Assembly: GCF_014279835.1 (NCBI RefSeq)
Contig: NZ_CP047942.1
Location: forward strand, 744,001-808,000
Length of the DNA: 64,000 nt
From: Synechococcus sp. MVIR-18-1
GTDB taxonomy: Bacteria > Cyanobacteriota > Cyanobacteriia > PCC-6307 > Cyanobiaceae
Reading direction: 5' to 3'
The notes below the pieces were generated by a model that saw nothing but the letters and a program-made list of their open reading frames with translations, did no database searches and was not told where the DNA came from. Shown one piece after another: positions 53,859 to 64,000 of this stretch (its first letter is position 1; the number at the start of each line of letters is the position of its first letter). The translations under genes were made by a program, and so were the position numbers.

Positions 53859-54584
53859 TCAAGCGTGCGTTTCTAGTCGTACAGGCTCCCCTGGTACTGG
53901 AGTCACAACGCGTGGATCATGCTGTTCTTTGATCTCTGCCCCACTGAGCAGGGCACTGATCAATCCGCTGAAGGTCACGTCTCCGCCTGTTGTACTGGCG
54001 AGCACCGTTTGGGGAGTGAAGCGTTCGATCAAGTCTGGAAGCACGCTTGCGCCAGTGATGAAGTTGCCGGCCAGTGGTAGTCCGAGGTCGATCACCGGCG
54101 TAATCACGGTGTCGACAGGTCGGGAGGCGAGCGTGGGATCAAGAACGCCATGGGGCTCGAGATAAAGAGAGCCACCGGTCCAATCAAGCAGGTATCCGTT
54201 TTCCACATTGGGAACCGCTGCTCCAGCTGTGGCCTGGATGCTGATGCCCTTCACGGTGCAGCTTTCACCAGGCTTGAGGGTTTCAATCTTTTCAAAACCC
54301 AAACGTTTCACCACCTTTGCTGCAGCTCCTGAACCCACCACGGGGAGGTTGCGTGGCAGCAGTTTCAGGCTGGGTTGGTGGGCATGGTCCGCTAACCCTT
54401 GGGTCAGTAGGAGAAGGTCAAGATTCTCAGGAACCTGCCAGGGGTGAGGCAGTTCGCCGCGCAACATCCAAGCACCAGGTGGAAACACCAAGGGGCCACT
54501 CAGCCAGGGGTCGACCAGGACCCGACAATCAGCGATTTCTAAAAGCCAGCCATTGGCCCCGAAATAGGTTGCTTGCGAGGTCAT
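53859..54584 (-). CDS. metallo-beta-lactamase-fold protein, degenerate metal site
   Basis: 241 residues of MBL fold (YFGANGWLLEI, RVLVDPWLSG, NLDLLLLTQGLADHAHQPSL). The usual HxHxDH motif reads QGLADH, so the first two His are lost while Asp-His are kept. A plant/cyanobacterial homologue group with such sites is known. Enzyme activity is doubtful. Its start overlaps the stop of the gene ending at 54581 by 4 bases. Confidence 0.8.
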   Translation of the reverse strand: MTSQATYFGANGWLLEIADCRVLVDPWLSGPLVFPPGAWMLRGELPHPWQVPENLDLLLLTQGLADHAHQPSLKLLPRNLPVVGSGAAAKVVKRLGFEKIETLKPGESCTVKGISIQATAGAAVPNVENGYLLDWTGGSLYLEPHGVLDPTLASRPVDTVITPVIDLGLPLAGNFITGASVLPDLIERFTPQTVLASTTGGDVTFSGLISALLSGAEIKEQHDPRVVTPVPGEPVRLETHA

Positions 54585-54709
54585 GACTGCTCTTTGGGTG
54601 GGGTCTGAAGCGATTCATCGAGGCCAAGATCGATCTCGCCGATCCAAGCCACCATGGCCAAAAGGGCAAGAACGGAGCCGATCAGTGGAACCAAGCGGCG
54701 CGCTTTCAT
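54581..54709 (-). CDS. 42-residue single-pass membrane protein
   Basis: From ATG 54709. Basic start (MKARRLVPLIG), one membrane segment (LVPLIGSVLALLAMVAWIG), and acidic tail (EIDLGLDESLQTPPKEQS). Its end overlaps the MBL-fold gene by 4 bases, suggesting coupling. The frame is open to 54784, overlapping the EamA gene. Confidence 0.55.
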   Translation of the reverse strand: MKARRLVPLIGSVLALLAMVAWIGEIDLGLDESLQTPPKEQS

Positions 54710-54761
54710 GAATGCTTCGTGAGTGGCTGAACCGTAGAAGGGCGTTGGCCTGTCCTGCGAG

Positions 54762-55634
54762 TCAGGAGAGAACGGCCAAGGCAATGCCGCTCACGGCCAG
54801 GAGTGATGCGCACACTCCAGCTGCGCGTGGATGGTCGCCTTCCGGTGCTGCCACCAACAACGCCATCACGGGGGCTGTACTCAAAACCGTGATGCCGATG
54901 CCAAGCGGTAACTGCTTCAACACCACTTGCTGCAACACGATCCCCACATTGGTGCCGAGCAGAGTGGCGATCAGCACTCTTGGCCAGCGCCTGTGGTTGG
55001 GTCGAGGCTTGGGAAACAGCGTGCGAAGCCGCAGCCAAGGAAGTAAGAGCAGTAGCCCTCCCAATAGGCGCGTGGCTGCGCTTTGCCATGCCGTTAAATC
55101 CGTGCTGATCAAAATGCTGCGGGAGACGGCTGCTCCGCTGACGCCACACAACACGGCGAGGAGGGCAAACACAATTCCTTGCCATTGCACGTTGCGCGCG
55201 CGATCCAGCTGGCGCGTTCCGTCCGGTGGACTTTGACGCGCCACCAGCAACACCGAAACGGACACCATCACGGCTCCTAGCCAAGCTTGAACTTCAATGC
55301 GTTCGCCCATCACGACAAGGCCGCCGAGGGCTGCGATCAAGGGGGCAAGCGACTCAAGCGTGAGGGTGCGTCGTGTGCCAAGACGACGCAGGGCTGCCAA
55401 ATAAAAGCTGTCTCCTAAGGAGATCCCGAGCCCACCGCTGATCAACAGCCAGAGCAGTGCTTGGCTCTCAAGTTTCCATGGCAGAAACAACAGAACCGGA
55501 AGCAATAAGGCACAAGCGATTGCGTTCTTGAGCCCGTTCAGTTCGAGCGCCGTGAGTGAGGTGGAGAGGCCACGCCAAAGGCTGCTGGCCAGGGTCCAAG
55601 CCAGCGCTGCGACCAACCCCGCGATAACGCCCAT
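54762..55634 (-). CDS. EamA/DMT-family transporter
   Basis: 290 residues with ten hydrophobic segments in two repeats, each with the EamA pattern (LISGGLGISLGDSFYLAALR with LESLAPLIAALGGLVVMGE; LGTNVGIVLQQVVLKQLPLG with LSTAPVMALLVA). Drug/metabolite transporter superfamily. Substrate unknown. Seven bases separate it from the upstream ferredoxin gene. Confidence 0.85.
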   Translation of the reverse strand: MGVIAGLVAALAWTLASSLWRGLSTSLTALELNGLKNAIACALLLPVLLFLPWKLESQALLWLLISGGLGISLGDSFYLAALRRLGTRRTLTLESLAPLIAALGGLVVMGERIEVQAWLGAVMVSVSVLLVARQSPPDGTRQLDRARNVQWQGIVFALLAVLCGVSGAAVSRSILISTDLTAWQSAATRLLGGLLLLLPWLRLRTLFPKPRPNHRRWPRVLIATLLGTNVGIVLQQVVLKQLPLGIGITVLSTAPVMALLVAAPEGDHPRAAGVCASLLAVSGIALAVLS

Positions 55635-55641
55635 TGATCAA

Positions 55642-55893
55642 TTACCAGTAGGGGTCTGTGGCGAATTCCACGGAGAGGGATCCTGAGGTTGATGCAGGCA
55701 CCGTGCTGATACAGGCACGCACCGTTTGCCCATTCACGTCGATTTCGCAGGCGCCACAACTTCCCCCTAAGCAGCCCGTTGGAATGTGGATGCCTGCCGC
55801 TTGAGCAGCCTCGAGCCAGTCATCGCCTTTGGAACAATGGCTTTGGCTTCCGTTGGGCCATTGGATCGTGATGGCGGACTGTTTGTTCTCCAT
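55642..55893 (-). CDS. plant-type [2Fe-2S] ferredoxin
   Basis: 83 residues from ATG 55893 (the frame opens at 55917). The cluster Cys are 41, 46, 49 and 61 in the pattern CLGGSCGAC...RAC, the plant-type 2Fe-2S signature. The sequence otherwise diverges from main photosynthetic PetF. Likely electron carrier for a specific partner. Confidence 0.85.
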   Translation of the reverse strand: MENKQSAITIQWPNGSQSHCSKGDDWLEAAQAAGIHIPTGCLGGSCGACEIDVNGQTVRACISTVPASTSGSLSVEFATDPYW

Positions 55894-55988
55894 CGCTGGA
55901 TTAAGGGAAAACGGCACCCTGTGATGGATGCAGAGTGCCCTTTTTGATTGTTGAAATCACCTTAACGAGCCTTTGAAACAACAAGGTT

Positions 55989-57515
55989 TCAAGCTTGTGG
56001 GCTGCTGCCGAGTAGGGGCTCGATGTTGATGTGTTGCTCGAAGGCATCAGCGAGGCGATCGAGCAATGCTTCCCGCTGCCGGCTGTGGTGCGGTTGTTGT
56101 TCACTGAGCGGCGGCAATCCCTTGCTTGCTCTCAGCTGATTCAGCCAGCGTCGCCGCCAAGGGCCACTTTCAAACACCCCATGCAGATAGGTGCCTGCCA
56201 CAAACCCTCCTCGCTCGCTGATGGGAGTCACCCAGCCAAGCTCAGCATCAAGGCACAACGGTTGGCAGGGTTCAGATTCTTTGCTGGCGGTGCGGCCATG
56301 GTGGAGCTCAAATCCTTCGAGTTTGAGAGCGCTGCTTCCAGCGGGCCATCGGGCCACACTGTTGCGCTGCCGGAGCGCCTTGTCAGCGGAAAACACGGTA
56401 CGAAGCGGCAGGAGGCCTAGGCCTGTATGGCTGTTGTTGACCGATTGAGCACCGCCTTCCAGACCCTCCGGATCGCAAAGCTCCTCGCCCAGCATCTGCA
56501 TGCCGCCGCAGATGCCAAACACGTGGCCACCACCGGCGCTGTAGGCCTGAAGTGCTGCTCCCAGGCCACTGCTGTGAATGGCGGCAAGGTCACGGAGCGT
56601 TTGTTTGCTGCCTGGGATCACAACGGCATCTGGCAAGCCAAGTTCCTCGCCTGGGGCGACCCAGCGCAACTGAACCGTGGGCTCGGCTTCCAGTGGATCG
56701 AGGTCAGAGAAGTTGCTGAGGGACGGCAGCTTGAGCACAACAATCTCGAGTTCGGCGCTGCGTTTGCGCCCGCGTCGCTCGAGGAGGTCGAGGGAATCCT
56801 CCGGCGGGAATAGCTCATCCAGCCAGGGCATCACTCCCAACACCGGGACACCTGTATGGGTTTCAAGCCAGCGTTGACCCTCGTCAAACAGTTCACGCCG
56901 GCCGCGAAAACGATTGATCAACAGCCCTTTGATGAGCGGCCGTTCCACCGGGCGGAGCAGATTCAGTGTGCCCACGATTTGCGCGAACACGCCTCCCCTT
57001 TCAATGTCTGCCACGAGAACGCAATGCGCTCGTAGATATTGAGCAAGGCGCAGGTTGGTGAGATCACGTCGTTGCAGATTCACCTCCACCGGGCTTCCAG
57101 CGCCCTCGAGCACGAGGCGTCCGCCTGGATGGCTGCTCTGCAATGCATCTAAGCCCTCACGAATCGCCTTCCAGCCCGGTTTGAACCAGTCGCGGTAATA
57201 GTGCTCAGCGCGAGCAGATCCCACACTGCGGCCCAAGTGAATCAGCTCACTGGTGGAGTCTCCCTGAGGTTTGAGCAACACGGGGTTCATCGCGCAGACA
57301 GGCTCAAGCCCCGCTGCCCAGGCCTGAAGGGCTTGGGAGTAGGCCATCTCACCGCCAGTTGGATCGACCCAGGCGTTGTTGCTCATGTTCTGCCCTTTGA
57401 ACGGCAGCGGCGTTTCTCCTCGACGGCGCAAGACCCTGCAAAGCGCAGCAGTCATCAACGATTTTCCGGCACCACTGGAGGTGCCCAGCACCATGAGAGC
57501 AGGGGGAGACTTCAC
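55989..57515 (-). CDS. cobQ: cobyric acid synthase
   Basis: About 508 residues. [18 protein letters not shown]-loop, KGQNMSNNA, a central [11 protein letters not shown] and the glutaminase-type [11 protein letters not shown] (nucleophile Cys) with YLHGVFE. It amidates adenosylcobyrinic acid a,c-diamide in cobalamin synthesis. GTG 57515 overlaps the stop of the preceding gene (GTGA) and begins eight residues before the fold, so it is preferred over ATG 57590. Confidence 0.92.
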   Translation of the reverse strand: MKSPPALMVLGTSSGAGKSLMTAALCRVLRRRGETPLPFKGQNMSNNAWVDPTGGEMAYSQALQAWAAGLEPVCAMNPVLLKPQGDSTSELIHLGRSVGSARAEHYYRDWFKPGWKAIREGLDALQSSHPGGRLVLEGAGSPVEVNLQRRDLTNLRLAQYLRAHCVLVADIERGGVFAQIVGTLNLLRPVERPLIKGLLINRFRGRRELFDEGQRWLETHTGVPVLGVMPWLDELFPPEDSLDLLERRGRKRSAELEIVVLKLPSLSNFSDLDPLEAEPTVQLRWVAPGEELGLPDAVVIPGSKQTLRDLAAIHSSGLGAALQAYSAGGGHVFGICGGMQMLGEELCDPEGLEGGAQSVNNSHTGLGLLPLRTVFSADKALRQRNSVARWPAGSSALKLEGFELHHGRTASKESEPCQPLCLDAELGWVTPISERGGFVAGTYLHGVFESGPWRRRWLNQLRASKGLPPLSEQQPHHSRQREALLDRLADAFEQHINIEPLLGSSPQA

Positions 57516-57889
57516 AGACGCGGACGATGACGGCGAAGCCAGTGATGCATCACTTGTAGCGCATCTGCGTTTGGAATCTCTCCATCCCAATCGTCCAGGA
57601 GGTCTCGCCCCATCGGAGTGAGCCGCACCCGTTCTGTGAGCCCTTGGCCATCCACTTCCCTGCGCAGCACGCCCACTTGGATCAACCAGATCAAGTCATC
57701 CTCTGTTTTTGAACGATGGAGAGGTTTGCGGCTGATGGCCATCCAGTTTTTTTGGCTGCTCAGCTGCGTGCTGCTTCTGGCTTCGTGTTCCAGTTCGGCA
57801 TAAAAGGCGTGGCGAAACGGCAGACAGCGCATGGCCTGACGTGCCCGTTTCAAGGCTCGTGCCGATACCAGGGAGGTGGATGAGGTCAC
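57512..57889 (-). CDS. Npun_F0494 family protein
   Basis: 125 residues matching a cyanobacterial family: [20 protein letters not shown] and [37 protein letters not shown] (about 62-98), a winged-helix-like segment. Function is unknown. Overlaps cobQ by 4 bases. Confidence 0.8.
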   Translation of the reverse strand: MTSSTSLVSARALKRARQAMRCLPFRHAFYAELEHEARSSTQLSSQKNWMAISRKPLHRSKTEDDLIWLIQVGVLRREVDGQGLTERVRLTPMGRDLLDDWDGEIPNADALQVMHHWLRRHRPRL

Positions 57890-57970
57890 GACCTTGCTGC
57901 TTCATCTTTCATTCTCCTCCCGTTTCATTCCGAGCGTGGCTGTGACCAGCATCAAACTGAAGGACGTTGC

Positions 57971-58582
57971 TTGTTTGTTTTGTTGCTGTTGGCATCCGCG
58001 TCTCCAGCCAGGCGCCGTCTGTTGGAGCAAGCTCAGATTCCCCATCAGGTGATGGTGAGCGGCGTGGATGAAGATCAGATTCAGCACCCTGATCCAGCTC
58101 AGTTGGTGCAGTTACTAGCTGAGGCCAAGGCATCAGCGGTGAAGCTCAAAGTGGAGCAGAGCGCGGAGCTCAGCCCATCCATTAAGGCCGTGCTCGGTTG
58201 TGATTCGGTGCTCGCGTTTGAGGGCGAAGTGTTTGGCAAGCCTGTGGATGCGGCAGAGGCCATCGCGCGCTGGCAACGGATGCGCGGCAAATGGGCTGAA
58301 TTGCATACCGGACACTGTTTAGTGCTTCCATCCTTTGCACGTTCAAGGGCAGGTGAAGCCGCTGAGATGCAGCGCAGGTGTGTCACGACCCGTGTGCTGT
58401 TTGCCAATCTCACGGATGCGGAAGTGAAGGCTTACGTCGCCTCAGGCGAACCTTTGCAGTGTGCTGGAGGTTTTGCGCTGGAAGGACGCGGAGGTTGCTG
58501 TGTGGAGCAACTCAATGGTTGTTATTCGAATGTGATCGGCCTTAGCTTGCCGCTGCTCCGACGTTGGCTGGCGCTCTCTTAA
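57971..58582 (+). CDS. maf: Maf-type nucleotide pyrophosphatase
   Basis: About 203 residues. [17 protein letters not shown] at the N-terminus and [18 protein letters not shown] later are Maf motifs; [32 protein letters not shown] (about 163-194) is the C-terminal block. Such enzymes hydrolyse non-canonical nucleotides. Start is a TTG; later TTGs are also possible. Confidence 0.88.
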   Translation: MFVLLLLASASPARRRLLEQAQIPHQVMVSGVDEDQIQHPDPAQLVQLLAEAKASAVKLKVEQSAELSPSIKAVLGCDSVLAFEGEVFGKPVDAAEAIARWQRMRGKWAELHTGHCLVLPSFARSRAGEAAEMQRRCVTTRVLFANLTDAEVKAYVASGEPLQCAGGFALEGRGGCCVEQLNGCYSNVIGLSLPLLRRWLALS

Positions 58583-58644
58583 AACCGTTGTCATTTTCCT
58601 CTGGTCGTAGCTAAATCAAAGACAGTTGTCGCATCACGCGCGCC

Positions 58645-58899
58645 ATGACCCGTCTGCTTTGCCGCTGCTTTGCCTTGATGATCTTGACGGCTGGAGTGGC
58701 GCCTGCGTTTGCCTTTGAACCCCTTCAAAAATCCTTTGATGCAACGCCTCAAGACGCATCCAGTGAGCTCAGTGTTGAAGACGTGAACTTCTCTTCTGAT
58801 GAGCTGAGGCAGGCGGAATCCTTAACGGTGACTCCAGCAGCTCCTGGAGAAAAAGGCCGGGCACCGAAGGGATATTCCCTGTTGGATGTTGGTTTTTGA
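58645..58899 (+). CDS. small secreted protein, unknown
   Basis: 84 residues with a signal peptide (LCRCFALMILTAGVAPAFA, cleavage near AFA-FE). The mature part is acidic and Ser-rich (PQDASSELSVEDVNFSSDEL). Convergent with psbC. No family recognised. Confidence 0.6.
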   Translation: MTRLLCRCFALMILTAGVAPAFAFEPLQKSFDATPQDASSELSVEDVNFSSDELRQAESLTVTPAAPGEKGRAPKGYSLLDVGF

Positions 58900-58932
58900 G
58901 CCTGTTGCTGATTTGTCGATCTGTTTTTGGCC

Positions 58933-58963
58933 AATAAAAAACCCTCACCTTGCGGCGAGGGTT
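58933..58963 (-). terminator. intrinsic terminator of psbD-psbC
   Basis: Read on the minus strand, stem AACCCTCGCC / GGTGAGGGTT with loop GCAA is followed by TTTTATT. It lies about 20 bases past the psbC stop at 58986. Confidence 0.85.
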
Positions 58964-58985
58964 GAGACAGGTGATCAGAGAATGA

Positions 58986-60374
58986 TCAGTCGAGATCAGG
59001 CATAGCCAAGGTGGGCTCTGCTTGACGATCGATTCCTTTTTCGAAACCAGCAGCGGCAGCGCGGGCGCGGCCTGCATGCCAGAGGTGACCAACAAGGAAG
59101 AAGAAGGCAAGGATGAACTGCGTCGCGGCAAGCCACTGACGGATGTTCACGAAGTTCACCGAGTTTGGCTCGGTGATGATGCCTCCAACAGAGTTGATCG
59201 ACGCGTTAGGAGCGTGGGTCATGTATTCAGCGGCGCGGCGAACCTGCCAAGGCTGAATATCGTTCTGAAGCTTGTCGAGGCTCAGGCCGTTGGGTCCACG
59301 AAGGGGCTCCAACCAAGGACCACGGAAGTCCCAGAAACGCATCGTTTCACCACCAAAGATGATCTCACCGGTTGGTGAACGCATCAGGTACTTACCAAGA
59401 CCCGTTGGGCCCATGGCTGAACCGATGTTGGCTCCCATGCGTTGGTCACGCACGAGGAAGGTGAAACTTTGGGCTTGGGAGGATTCGGCGTTGGTCGGGC
59501 CGTAAAACTCCGAAGGGTATGCGGTGTTGTTGAACCAGATGTAGGCCGAAGCGATAAAGCTCATGAAGCTCAGAGCGCCAAGGCTGTAGCTGAGGTAAGC
59601 CTCACCATTCCAGATGAAGGCGCGTCGCACCCAGCCGAAAGGCTTGGTGATCACGTGCCAAATACCACCGAAAATGCAGGTCAAACCAAGCCAGATGTGG
59701 CCACCGATGATGTCCTCCATGGAGTTCACACCGATGATCCAGCCTTCGCCGCCAAAGGGAGCGCGGAACAGATAACCGAAGATCACACCGGGGTCGAGGG
59801 TGGGGTTCGTGATCAAACGAACGTCTCCACCACCTGGAGCCCAGGTGTCATAAACGCCACCGAAGAACATGGCCTTGAAGACCAGGAGTAGGCAGCCCAC
59901 ACCCAGAAGGATGAGGTGATAACCAATGATGTTGGTCATCTGGTTTTTGTCACGCCAGTCCTGGGAGAAGAAAGTGGAGTAGTTCTCCAAAATCTCTGGA
60001 CCACGAAGAGCGTGATACAGGCCGCCGAGTCCGAGCACGGCAGAACTGATCAGGTGCAGAACACCAACAACAAAAAAGGGGTAGAGGTTGGTGACCTCTC
60101 CGCCGGGACCAACGCCATAGCCAAGAGTGGCCACGTGTGGGAACAGGATCAAGCCCTGCTCATACATCGGCTTATCGAAGGTGAAGTGACTCACCTCGAA
60201 CAGCATCATGGCGCCAGCCCAGAACACCATCAGGCCAGCGTGGGCCACGTGGGCACCTAGCAGTCGGCCAGACAGGTTGATGAGTCGAGCATTACCGGCC
60301 CACCAGGCAAAGCCGGTGGAGTCGAGGTCTTTACCGCCAGTGGCGATAAGACCGGAATTAAAGGGCGTTTCCAC
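58986..60374 (-). CDS. psbC: photosystem II CP43 protein
   Basis: 462 residues. GTG start at 60374 ([20 protein letters not shown]) with GAGG upstream, overlapping psbD by 17 bases; the frame opens further upstream but that is inside psbD. CP43 hallmarks include [31 protein letters not shown] and [20 protein letters not shown] (the Arg near the Mn cluster). It binds chlorophyll in the inner antenna. Confidence 0.95.
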   Translation of the reverse strand: METPFNSGLIATGGKDLDSTGFAWWAGNARLINLSGRLLGAHVAHAGLMVFWAGAMMLFEVSHFTFDKPMYEQGLILFPHVATLGYGVGPGGEVTNLYPFFVVGVLHLISSAVLGLGGLYHALRGPEILENYSTFFSQDWRDKNQMTNIIGYHLILLGVGCLLLVFKAMFFGGVYDTWAPGGGDVRLITNPTLDPGVIFGYLFRAPFGGEGWIIGVNSMEDIIGGHIWLGLTCIFGGIWHVITKPFGWVRRAFIWNGEAYLSYSLGALSFMSFIASAYIWFNNTAYPSEFYGPTNAESSQAQSFTFLVRDQRMGANIGSAMGPTGLGKYLMRSPTGEIIFGGETMRFWDFRGPWLEPLRGPNGLSLDKLQNDIQPWQVRRAAEYMTHAPNASINSVGGIITEPNSVNFVNIRQWLAATQFILAFFFLVGHLWHAGRARAAAAGFEKGIDRQAEPTLAMPDLD

Positions 60375-61413
60375 GGGGCAGAACCTCTTCAGGGAAGACG
60401 AAGTTTTCGTGCGGCTGGTCAGCCGGTGCCATCCAGGCACGCAGACCTTCATTCAGAAGAATGTTCTTCGTGTAGAAGGTTTCAAATTCAGGATCCTCAG
60501 CAGCGCGGATTTCCTGTGACACGAAGTCATAGGCACGCAAGTTGAGTGCAAGGCCGATGATGCCGATGGAACTGGTCCACAAGCCCATCACTGGCACAAA
60601 CAGCATGAAGAAGTGCAGCCAACGCTTGTTGGAGAACGCAATTCCGAAGATTTGGCTCCAGAAACGGTTGGCGGTGACCATTGAATAGGTCTCTTCTTCT
60701 TGGGTGGGTTCGAACGCCTTAAAGGTGTTCGACTGTTCACCATCCTCAAAAAGGGTGTTTTCCACGGTTGCGCCGTGAATGGCGCAAAGCAGTGCGCCGC
60801 CAAGAATGCCGGCCACTCCCATCATGTGGAAGGGATTCAGAGTCCAGTTATGGAAGCCCTGGAGGAACAACAGGAAGCGGAAAATTGCAGCCACACCAAA
60901 GGAGGGTGCAAAGAACCAGCTGCTCTGTCCCAAGGGGTACATCAGGAAGACACTGACGAACACCGCGATCGGACCTGAGAAGGCGATGGCGTTGTAAGGA
61001 CGAATGCCGACGAGACGAGCAATTTCAAACTGACGGAGCATGAAGCCGATCAGTGCAAAAGCGCCGTGGAGAGCAACGAAAGCCCAAAGGCCTCCAAGTT
61101 GTATCCAGCGGACAAAATCACCCTGGGCTTCTGGGCCCCAGAGCAACAGCAAGCTGTGACCCATCGCATCAGCGGGGGTGGACACAGCAGCGGTCAAGAA
61201 GTTGCAACCTTCGAGGTACGACGACGCAATGCCGTGGGTGTACCAGGAAGTTACAAATGTGGTTCCCGTTAACCAGCCACCAATCGAGAGGTAGGCCGTG
61301 GGAAGAAGAAGAATGCCGGACCAGCCGACAAAAACAAATCGGTCGCGTTTGAGCCAATCATCGAGGACGTCGAACCATCCCCGCTGCGGCATGCGACCTG
61401 CAGCGATCGTCAT
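60358..61413 (-). CDS. psbD: photosystem II D2 protein
   Basis: 351 residues from ATG 61413 ([20 protein letters not shown]); the frame opens upstream with an unlikely leader. [26 protein letters not shown] and [17 protein letters not shown] carry His ligands of chlorophyll and iron. It is a reaction-centre subunit. Co-transcribed with psbC. Confidence 0.96.
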   Translation of the reverse strand: MTIAAGRMPQRGWFDVLDDWLKRDRFVFVGWSGILLLPTAYLSIGGWLTGTTFVTSWYTHGIASSYLEGCNFLTAAVSTPADAMGHSLLLLWGPEAQGDFVRWIQLGGLWAFVALHGAFALIGFMLRQFEIARLVGIRPYNAIAFSGPIAVFVSVFLMYPLGQSSWFFAPSFGVAAIFRFLLFLQGFHNWTLNPFHMMGVAGILGGALLCAIHGATVENTLFEDGEQSNTFKAFEPTQEEETYSMVTANRFWSQIFGIAFSNKRWLHFFMLFVPVMGLWTSSIGIIGLALNLRAYDFVSQEIRAAEDPEFETFYTKNILLNEGLRAWMAPADQPHENFVFPEEVLPRGNAL

Positions 61414-61632
61414 GAATTGAACGTTGCGGTTAACCCGCATGCATTGGGTTCCCGGCGACCTTAACAATCTTGTTGGGTCATTCGGGGCTTAGATGGCTCA
61501 GCTGAAACCCGTTGTATCGGAATGCATCTTCTGGGTTTCTTTCGATTTGAGTCCTCGTTTCGTGGCAATGCTTTGTAGCGGGCTCAGCTGATTGGCTTCG
61601 CAGTCCAAAATGACCTTTGATTTTGGGCTTTG

Positions 61633-62169
61633 ATGGCCGCTGAACTGCTCGAACAACCCGTCCTCGGCTCGCGCCGGCTTTCGAACATTCTCGTTGCCTT
61701 GATGGTGACGATTGGCGGTATTGGTTTTCTGTTTGCTTCTCTTTCCAGCTACTTGGGTAGGGATCTCCTCCCCCTGGGCCATCCCGCTGGCTTGGTGTTT
61801 GTTCCTCAGGGACTGGTCATGGGGTTGTACAGCCTTGCGGCTGCCCTTCTCGCCACCTATTTGTGGGCCGTGATCACGATCAACGTGGGCTCGGGTAGCA
61901 ACCGTTTTGATCGCTCCGCAGGTGTGGTGACCATCTCAAGGCGTGGATTTCGTAAGCCGATCAGCGTTGAGATTCCCATGAAAGACATCCAGGCGGTGAA
62001 AGTTGAGGTGAGGGATGGCTTCAACACCCGGCGCCGGGTTTCGCTGCGTGTTCGCGGAAGGAGGGACATGCCCCTCACCCGTGTTGGTGAACCCCTCCCC
62101 CTGGCCCAGTTGGAACAGGACGGAGCCGAGTTGGCACGTTTTTTAGGTGTAAATCTCGAAGGACTTTGA
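61633..62169 (+). CDS. ycf4: photosystem I assembly protein Ycf4
   Basis: About 178 residues. Two N-terminal membrane segments (about 20-38 and 60-82) and the C-terminal [28 protein letters not shown]-like and [18 protein letters not shown] are Ycf4 hallmarks. ATG 61633 is one codon after a TTG. Acts in PSI assembly in the thylakoid. Ends 14 bases before the start of the next gene. Confidence 0.93.
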   Translation: MAAELLEQPVLGSRRLSNILVALMVTIGGIGFLFASLSSYLGRDLLPLGHPAGLVFVPQGLVMGLYSLAAALLATYLWAVITINVGSGSNRFDRSAGVVTISRRGFRKPISVEIPMKDIQAVKVEVRDGFNTRRRVSLRVRGRRDMPLTRVGEPLPLAQLEQDGAELARFLGVNLEGL

Positions 62170-62183
62170 TCTTCTTTCCTCTC

Positions 62184-62882
62184 ATGCAGCGCTCAATCAT
62201 GCGGACGCTTTTATCTCTTGCTGTCTGCTTGCCACTTCTTGTTGGTTGCTCTCAGTCCAATACAGCGTCAACGGCTTCAGTCCCTACGGGCTGCAGTCAG
62301 GCCAGTAGCCCTTGTCTTCAGGGGAAGGCCAATGTGGAGCTCACAACAACCCGTGGGGTGGTCAAGCTTGAACTCGATGGTGATGCGGCACCTGTGACCG
62401 CTGGCAATTTTGTGGACCTTGTCAAAAGAGGTGCGTACGACGGCACCGTGTTTCACCGGGTGATTCGTGAGCCAGTGCCGTTTGTTGTGCAGGGTGGTGA
62501 TCCCACATCCAGTGATCCGAACACCTCGAAATCTCAGTACGGAACAGGAAGTTTTGTGGATCCCGACAGTGGGCAGGCGCGATTCATTCCCCTTGAGCTG
62601 TCGTATCAAAATGAAGATCAGCCGCGCTACAGCCGCCAGAGCACCAATCCCAGCGATCTGCAGCAGCTCACGCTGAGTCATGAGCGGGGAGCCCTTGCCA
62701 TGGCTCGCTCCCAATCCCCCGATTCGGCCAGCGCTCAGTTTTATATCGCCCTAAAGCCTTTGCCTGAGCTGGATGGCCGCTACGCCGTGTTCGGTCGTGT
62801 GACCGATGGCTTGGAGGTGGTGGATGCGATTGAACAGGACGACAAGTTGATCAAAGCCAAGCTGCTCACTCCAGGCCTTTGA
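62184..62882 (+). CDS. lipoprotein cyclophilin-type peptidyl-prolyl isomerase
   Basis: About 232 residues from ATG 62184. Leader with lipobox LLVGC. Domain: VELTTTRGVVKLELDGDAAPVTAGNF, GTVFHRVIREPVPFVVQGGD, SAQFYIALKPLPELDGRYAVFGRV (residues paraphrased) match cyclophilin. Folds proteins in the periplasm or thylakoid lumen. Confidence 0.88.
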   Translation: MQRSIMRTLLSLAVCLPLLVGCSQSNTASTASVPTGCSQASSPCLQGKANVELTTTRGVVKLELDGDAAPVTAGNFVDLVKRGAYDGTVFHRVIREPVPFVVQGGDPTSSDPNTSKSQYGTGSFVDPDSGQARFIPLELSYQNEDQPRYSRQSTNPSDLQQLTLSHERGALAMARSQSPDSASAQFYIALKPLPELDGRYAVFGRVTDGLEVVDAIEQDDKLIKAKLLTPGL

Positions 62883-62891
62883 TGTCAGCCA

Positions 62892-63422
62892 TCAAGCGGG
62901 CACGCGCCCGCCGCTGATGGCGGCTTTGAGTAATTCGGTGTTCACCCCTGAAGCCCGTTCCAGGGCCACTTTTCCGGTTCGGGCGATTTCCAGGATTCCG
63001 TAGGGAGCCATGAGGCGCTCCAGGGCCACCAATTTGCCTGGGTCTCCCACCACTTCCAGGGTGAGCGCGTCATCGGCCACATCCACCACTTTGGCGCGGA
63101 ACACCTGCACCAACTCCAGAATGGCGCCCCGCTGTTCAGCCGGAGCTGACACCTTCATCAGCATCAGCTCCCGTTCCACCGCGGGCAATTGCGAGAGATC
63201 GAGCACTTGAAGCACGTTCACCAGCTTGTCGAGCTGCTTGCTCATTTGCTGCAAGGTGTGTTCGTCGCCTTCCACCACCATGGTGAGCCGCGACTGTCCA
63301 TTGGTTTCAGCAGGACCGACCGCCAAGCTGTCGATGTTGAAGCCGCGTCTGGCGAAGAGGCCGGCGATGCGGCTCAGTGCGCCGGATTCGTCCTCCACCA
63401 GGACGGACAGGGTGTGCTTCAT
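62892..63422 (-). CDS. ilvH: acetolactate synthase small subunit
   Basis: 176 residues. [31 protein letters not shown] (about 4-35) is the ACT domain; the C-terminal part matches the family. Regulatory subunit of valine/leucine/isoleucine synthesis. Start overlaps the stop of the next minus-strand gene by 4 bases. Confidence 0.93.
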   Translation of the reverse strand: MKHTLSVLVEDESGALSRIAGLFARRGFNIDSLAVGPAETNGQSRLTMVVEGDEHTLQQMSKQLDKLVNVLQVLDLSQLPAVERELMLMKVSAPAEQRGAILELVQVFRAKVVDVADDALTLEVVGDPGKLVALERLMAPYGILEIARTGKVALERASGVNTELLKAAISGGRVPA

Positions 63423-64000
63423 GCCCGTTGCTTTGCGTCCAGCTCGCTTGTTCTTCCTAAATTAAGGTCCAGCCAGCGCAAAAGCTCTTGATGGAAATGT
63501 TCGGGGCTTTCATCGTGGGGACAATGTCCACTTCCCTCGAGCACGCGTAGCTTCAGCCAGGAATGCTGCTGCTGCAGTTTTTCGCCGATGATCAAGGGCA
63601 CGAATCGATCCTGTCGTCCCCAAAGCAATAAAAGGGGAACAGGTTGGTCATGCCCGGCTAACCGCTCCAACAGCTCCGGTGCCGTGGCCCCGCGTGGACG
63701 TAAGGCCATGCCAACACTCATGGCGCGGAGGCTGCGTGCGGCGGTGCGGCGTCGGGCTGGGCTGGCAATCAGCTGATGCAATTCCCGGTCTGAGCGGATC
63801 GAGTGGCAGTAGGCCCCTTGCAGGCCCATGCGCAGCAGAGCTGTGCGGCTGATCAAGGGGACGATGAGTTCTAGAGGCAGCAACCGGCAGAGCAACCCAA
63901 CCGTGTGTCTTTTGAGTTGGCGCAGCCGGCGTGGCTGACGTCGTGGCAATGGCTGCATGAGGGCGGGGTCCGGCAGCGGTGCTGCAACCACGGCTGTGAC
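63419..64000 (-). CDS. alpha/beta hydrolase, 5' end outside window
   Basis: The frame is open to the right edge (at least 193 codons), so only the C-terminal part is visible. [14 protein letters not shown] and [16 protein letters not shown] carry the Asp and His of the triad in an alpha/beta hydrolase. The nucleophile part is outside. Overlaps ilvH by 4 bases. Confidence 0.8.
   Translation of the reverse strand, partial: VTAVVAAPLPDPALMQPLPRRQPRRLRQLKRHTVGLLCRLLPLELIVPLISRTALLRMGLQGAYCHSIRSDRELHQLIASPARRRTAARSLRAMSVGMALRPRGATAPELLERLAGHDQPVPLLLLWGRQDRFVPLIIGEKLQQQHSWLKLRVLEGSGHCPHDESPEHFHQELLRWLDLNLGRTSELDAKQRA

Overview
The window is chromosomal DNA of a marine picocyanobacterium, most likely a Synechococcus of the marine sub-cluster. 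Evidence: the overlapping psbD-psbC operon, psaK and ycf4, several small proteins typical of cyanobacteria (DUF3122, Npun_F0494-type), a cyanobacterial LexA, and mixed housekeeping and accessory blocks with moderate GC. Strain assignment is not possible from this window alone. The genes at both edges are cut by the window.

Layout. 1-6.7 kb: three DUF1254/DUF1214 proteins in tandem, then two secreted outer-membrane barrel-type proteins. 6.8-11.5 kb: a formylglycine-generating enzyme with both active-site cysteines, a class A acid phosphatase, a methylglyoxal-synthase-like/diacylglycerol-kinase fusion, and a coupled metallophosphoesterase. 11.6-19.9 kb: membrane proteins (unknown, BASS-type, DUF202, DUF1622), a type I arylsulfatase, two AraC-type regulators (one split by a frameshift at an A-run), and a sulfotransferase. 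19.9-31.4 kb: a Ser/Arg/Gly-rich secreted protein, an MFS exporter, a GH116 glucosidase, an autotransporter-like protein cut from its leader by an in-frame TAA, and a 1001-residue GH18 chitinase. 31.5-39.6 kb: core genes (ribD, K+ channel, ftsH, argF and a tightly coupled train of small genes, lexA, tRNA-Ala). 39.6-50.9 kb: an AT-richer, gene-sparse accessory region with many tiny proteins, a Nif11-like protein, a Gap1-type GAPDH and an L,D-transpeptidase lipoprotein, followed by psaK. 51-64 kb: transporters, YjbQ, an MBL-fold protein, ferredoxin, cobQ, maf, psbC/psbD, ycf4, a cyclophilin and ilvH.

How the parts fit. The formylglycine-generating enzyme is expected to activate the Cys-type sulfatase. 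With the sulfotransferase and the adjacent AraC regulators this suggests a regulated sulfate-ester module. The chitinase and GH116 enzyme add capacity to use or remodel polymers and glycosides. No CRISPR array, insertion sequence, integrase or rRNA was recognised. The most notable unexplained observations are the split AraC gene, whose break is a correctly phased A AAA AAC heptamer, the autotransporter with one in-frame stop, a cysteine-repeat micro-membrane protein at 49.05 kb, and the cluster of tiny genes at 43-46 kb.
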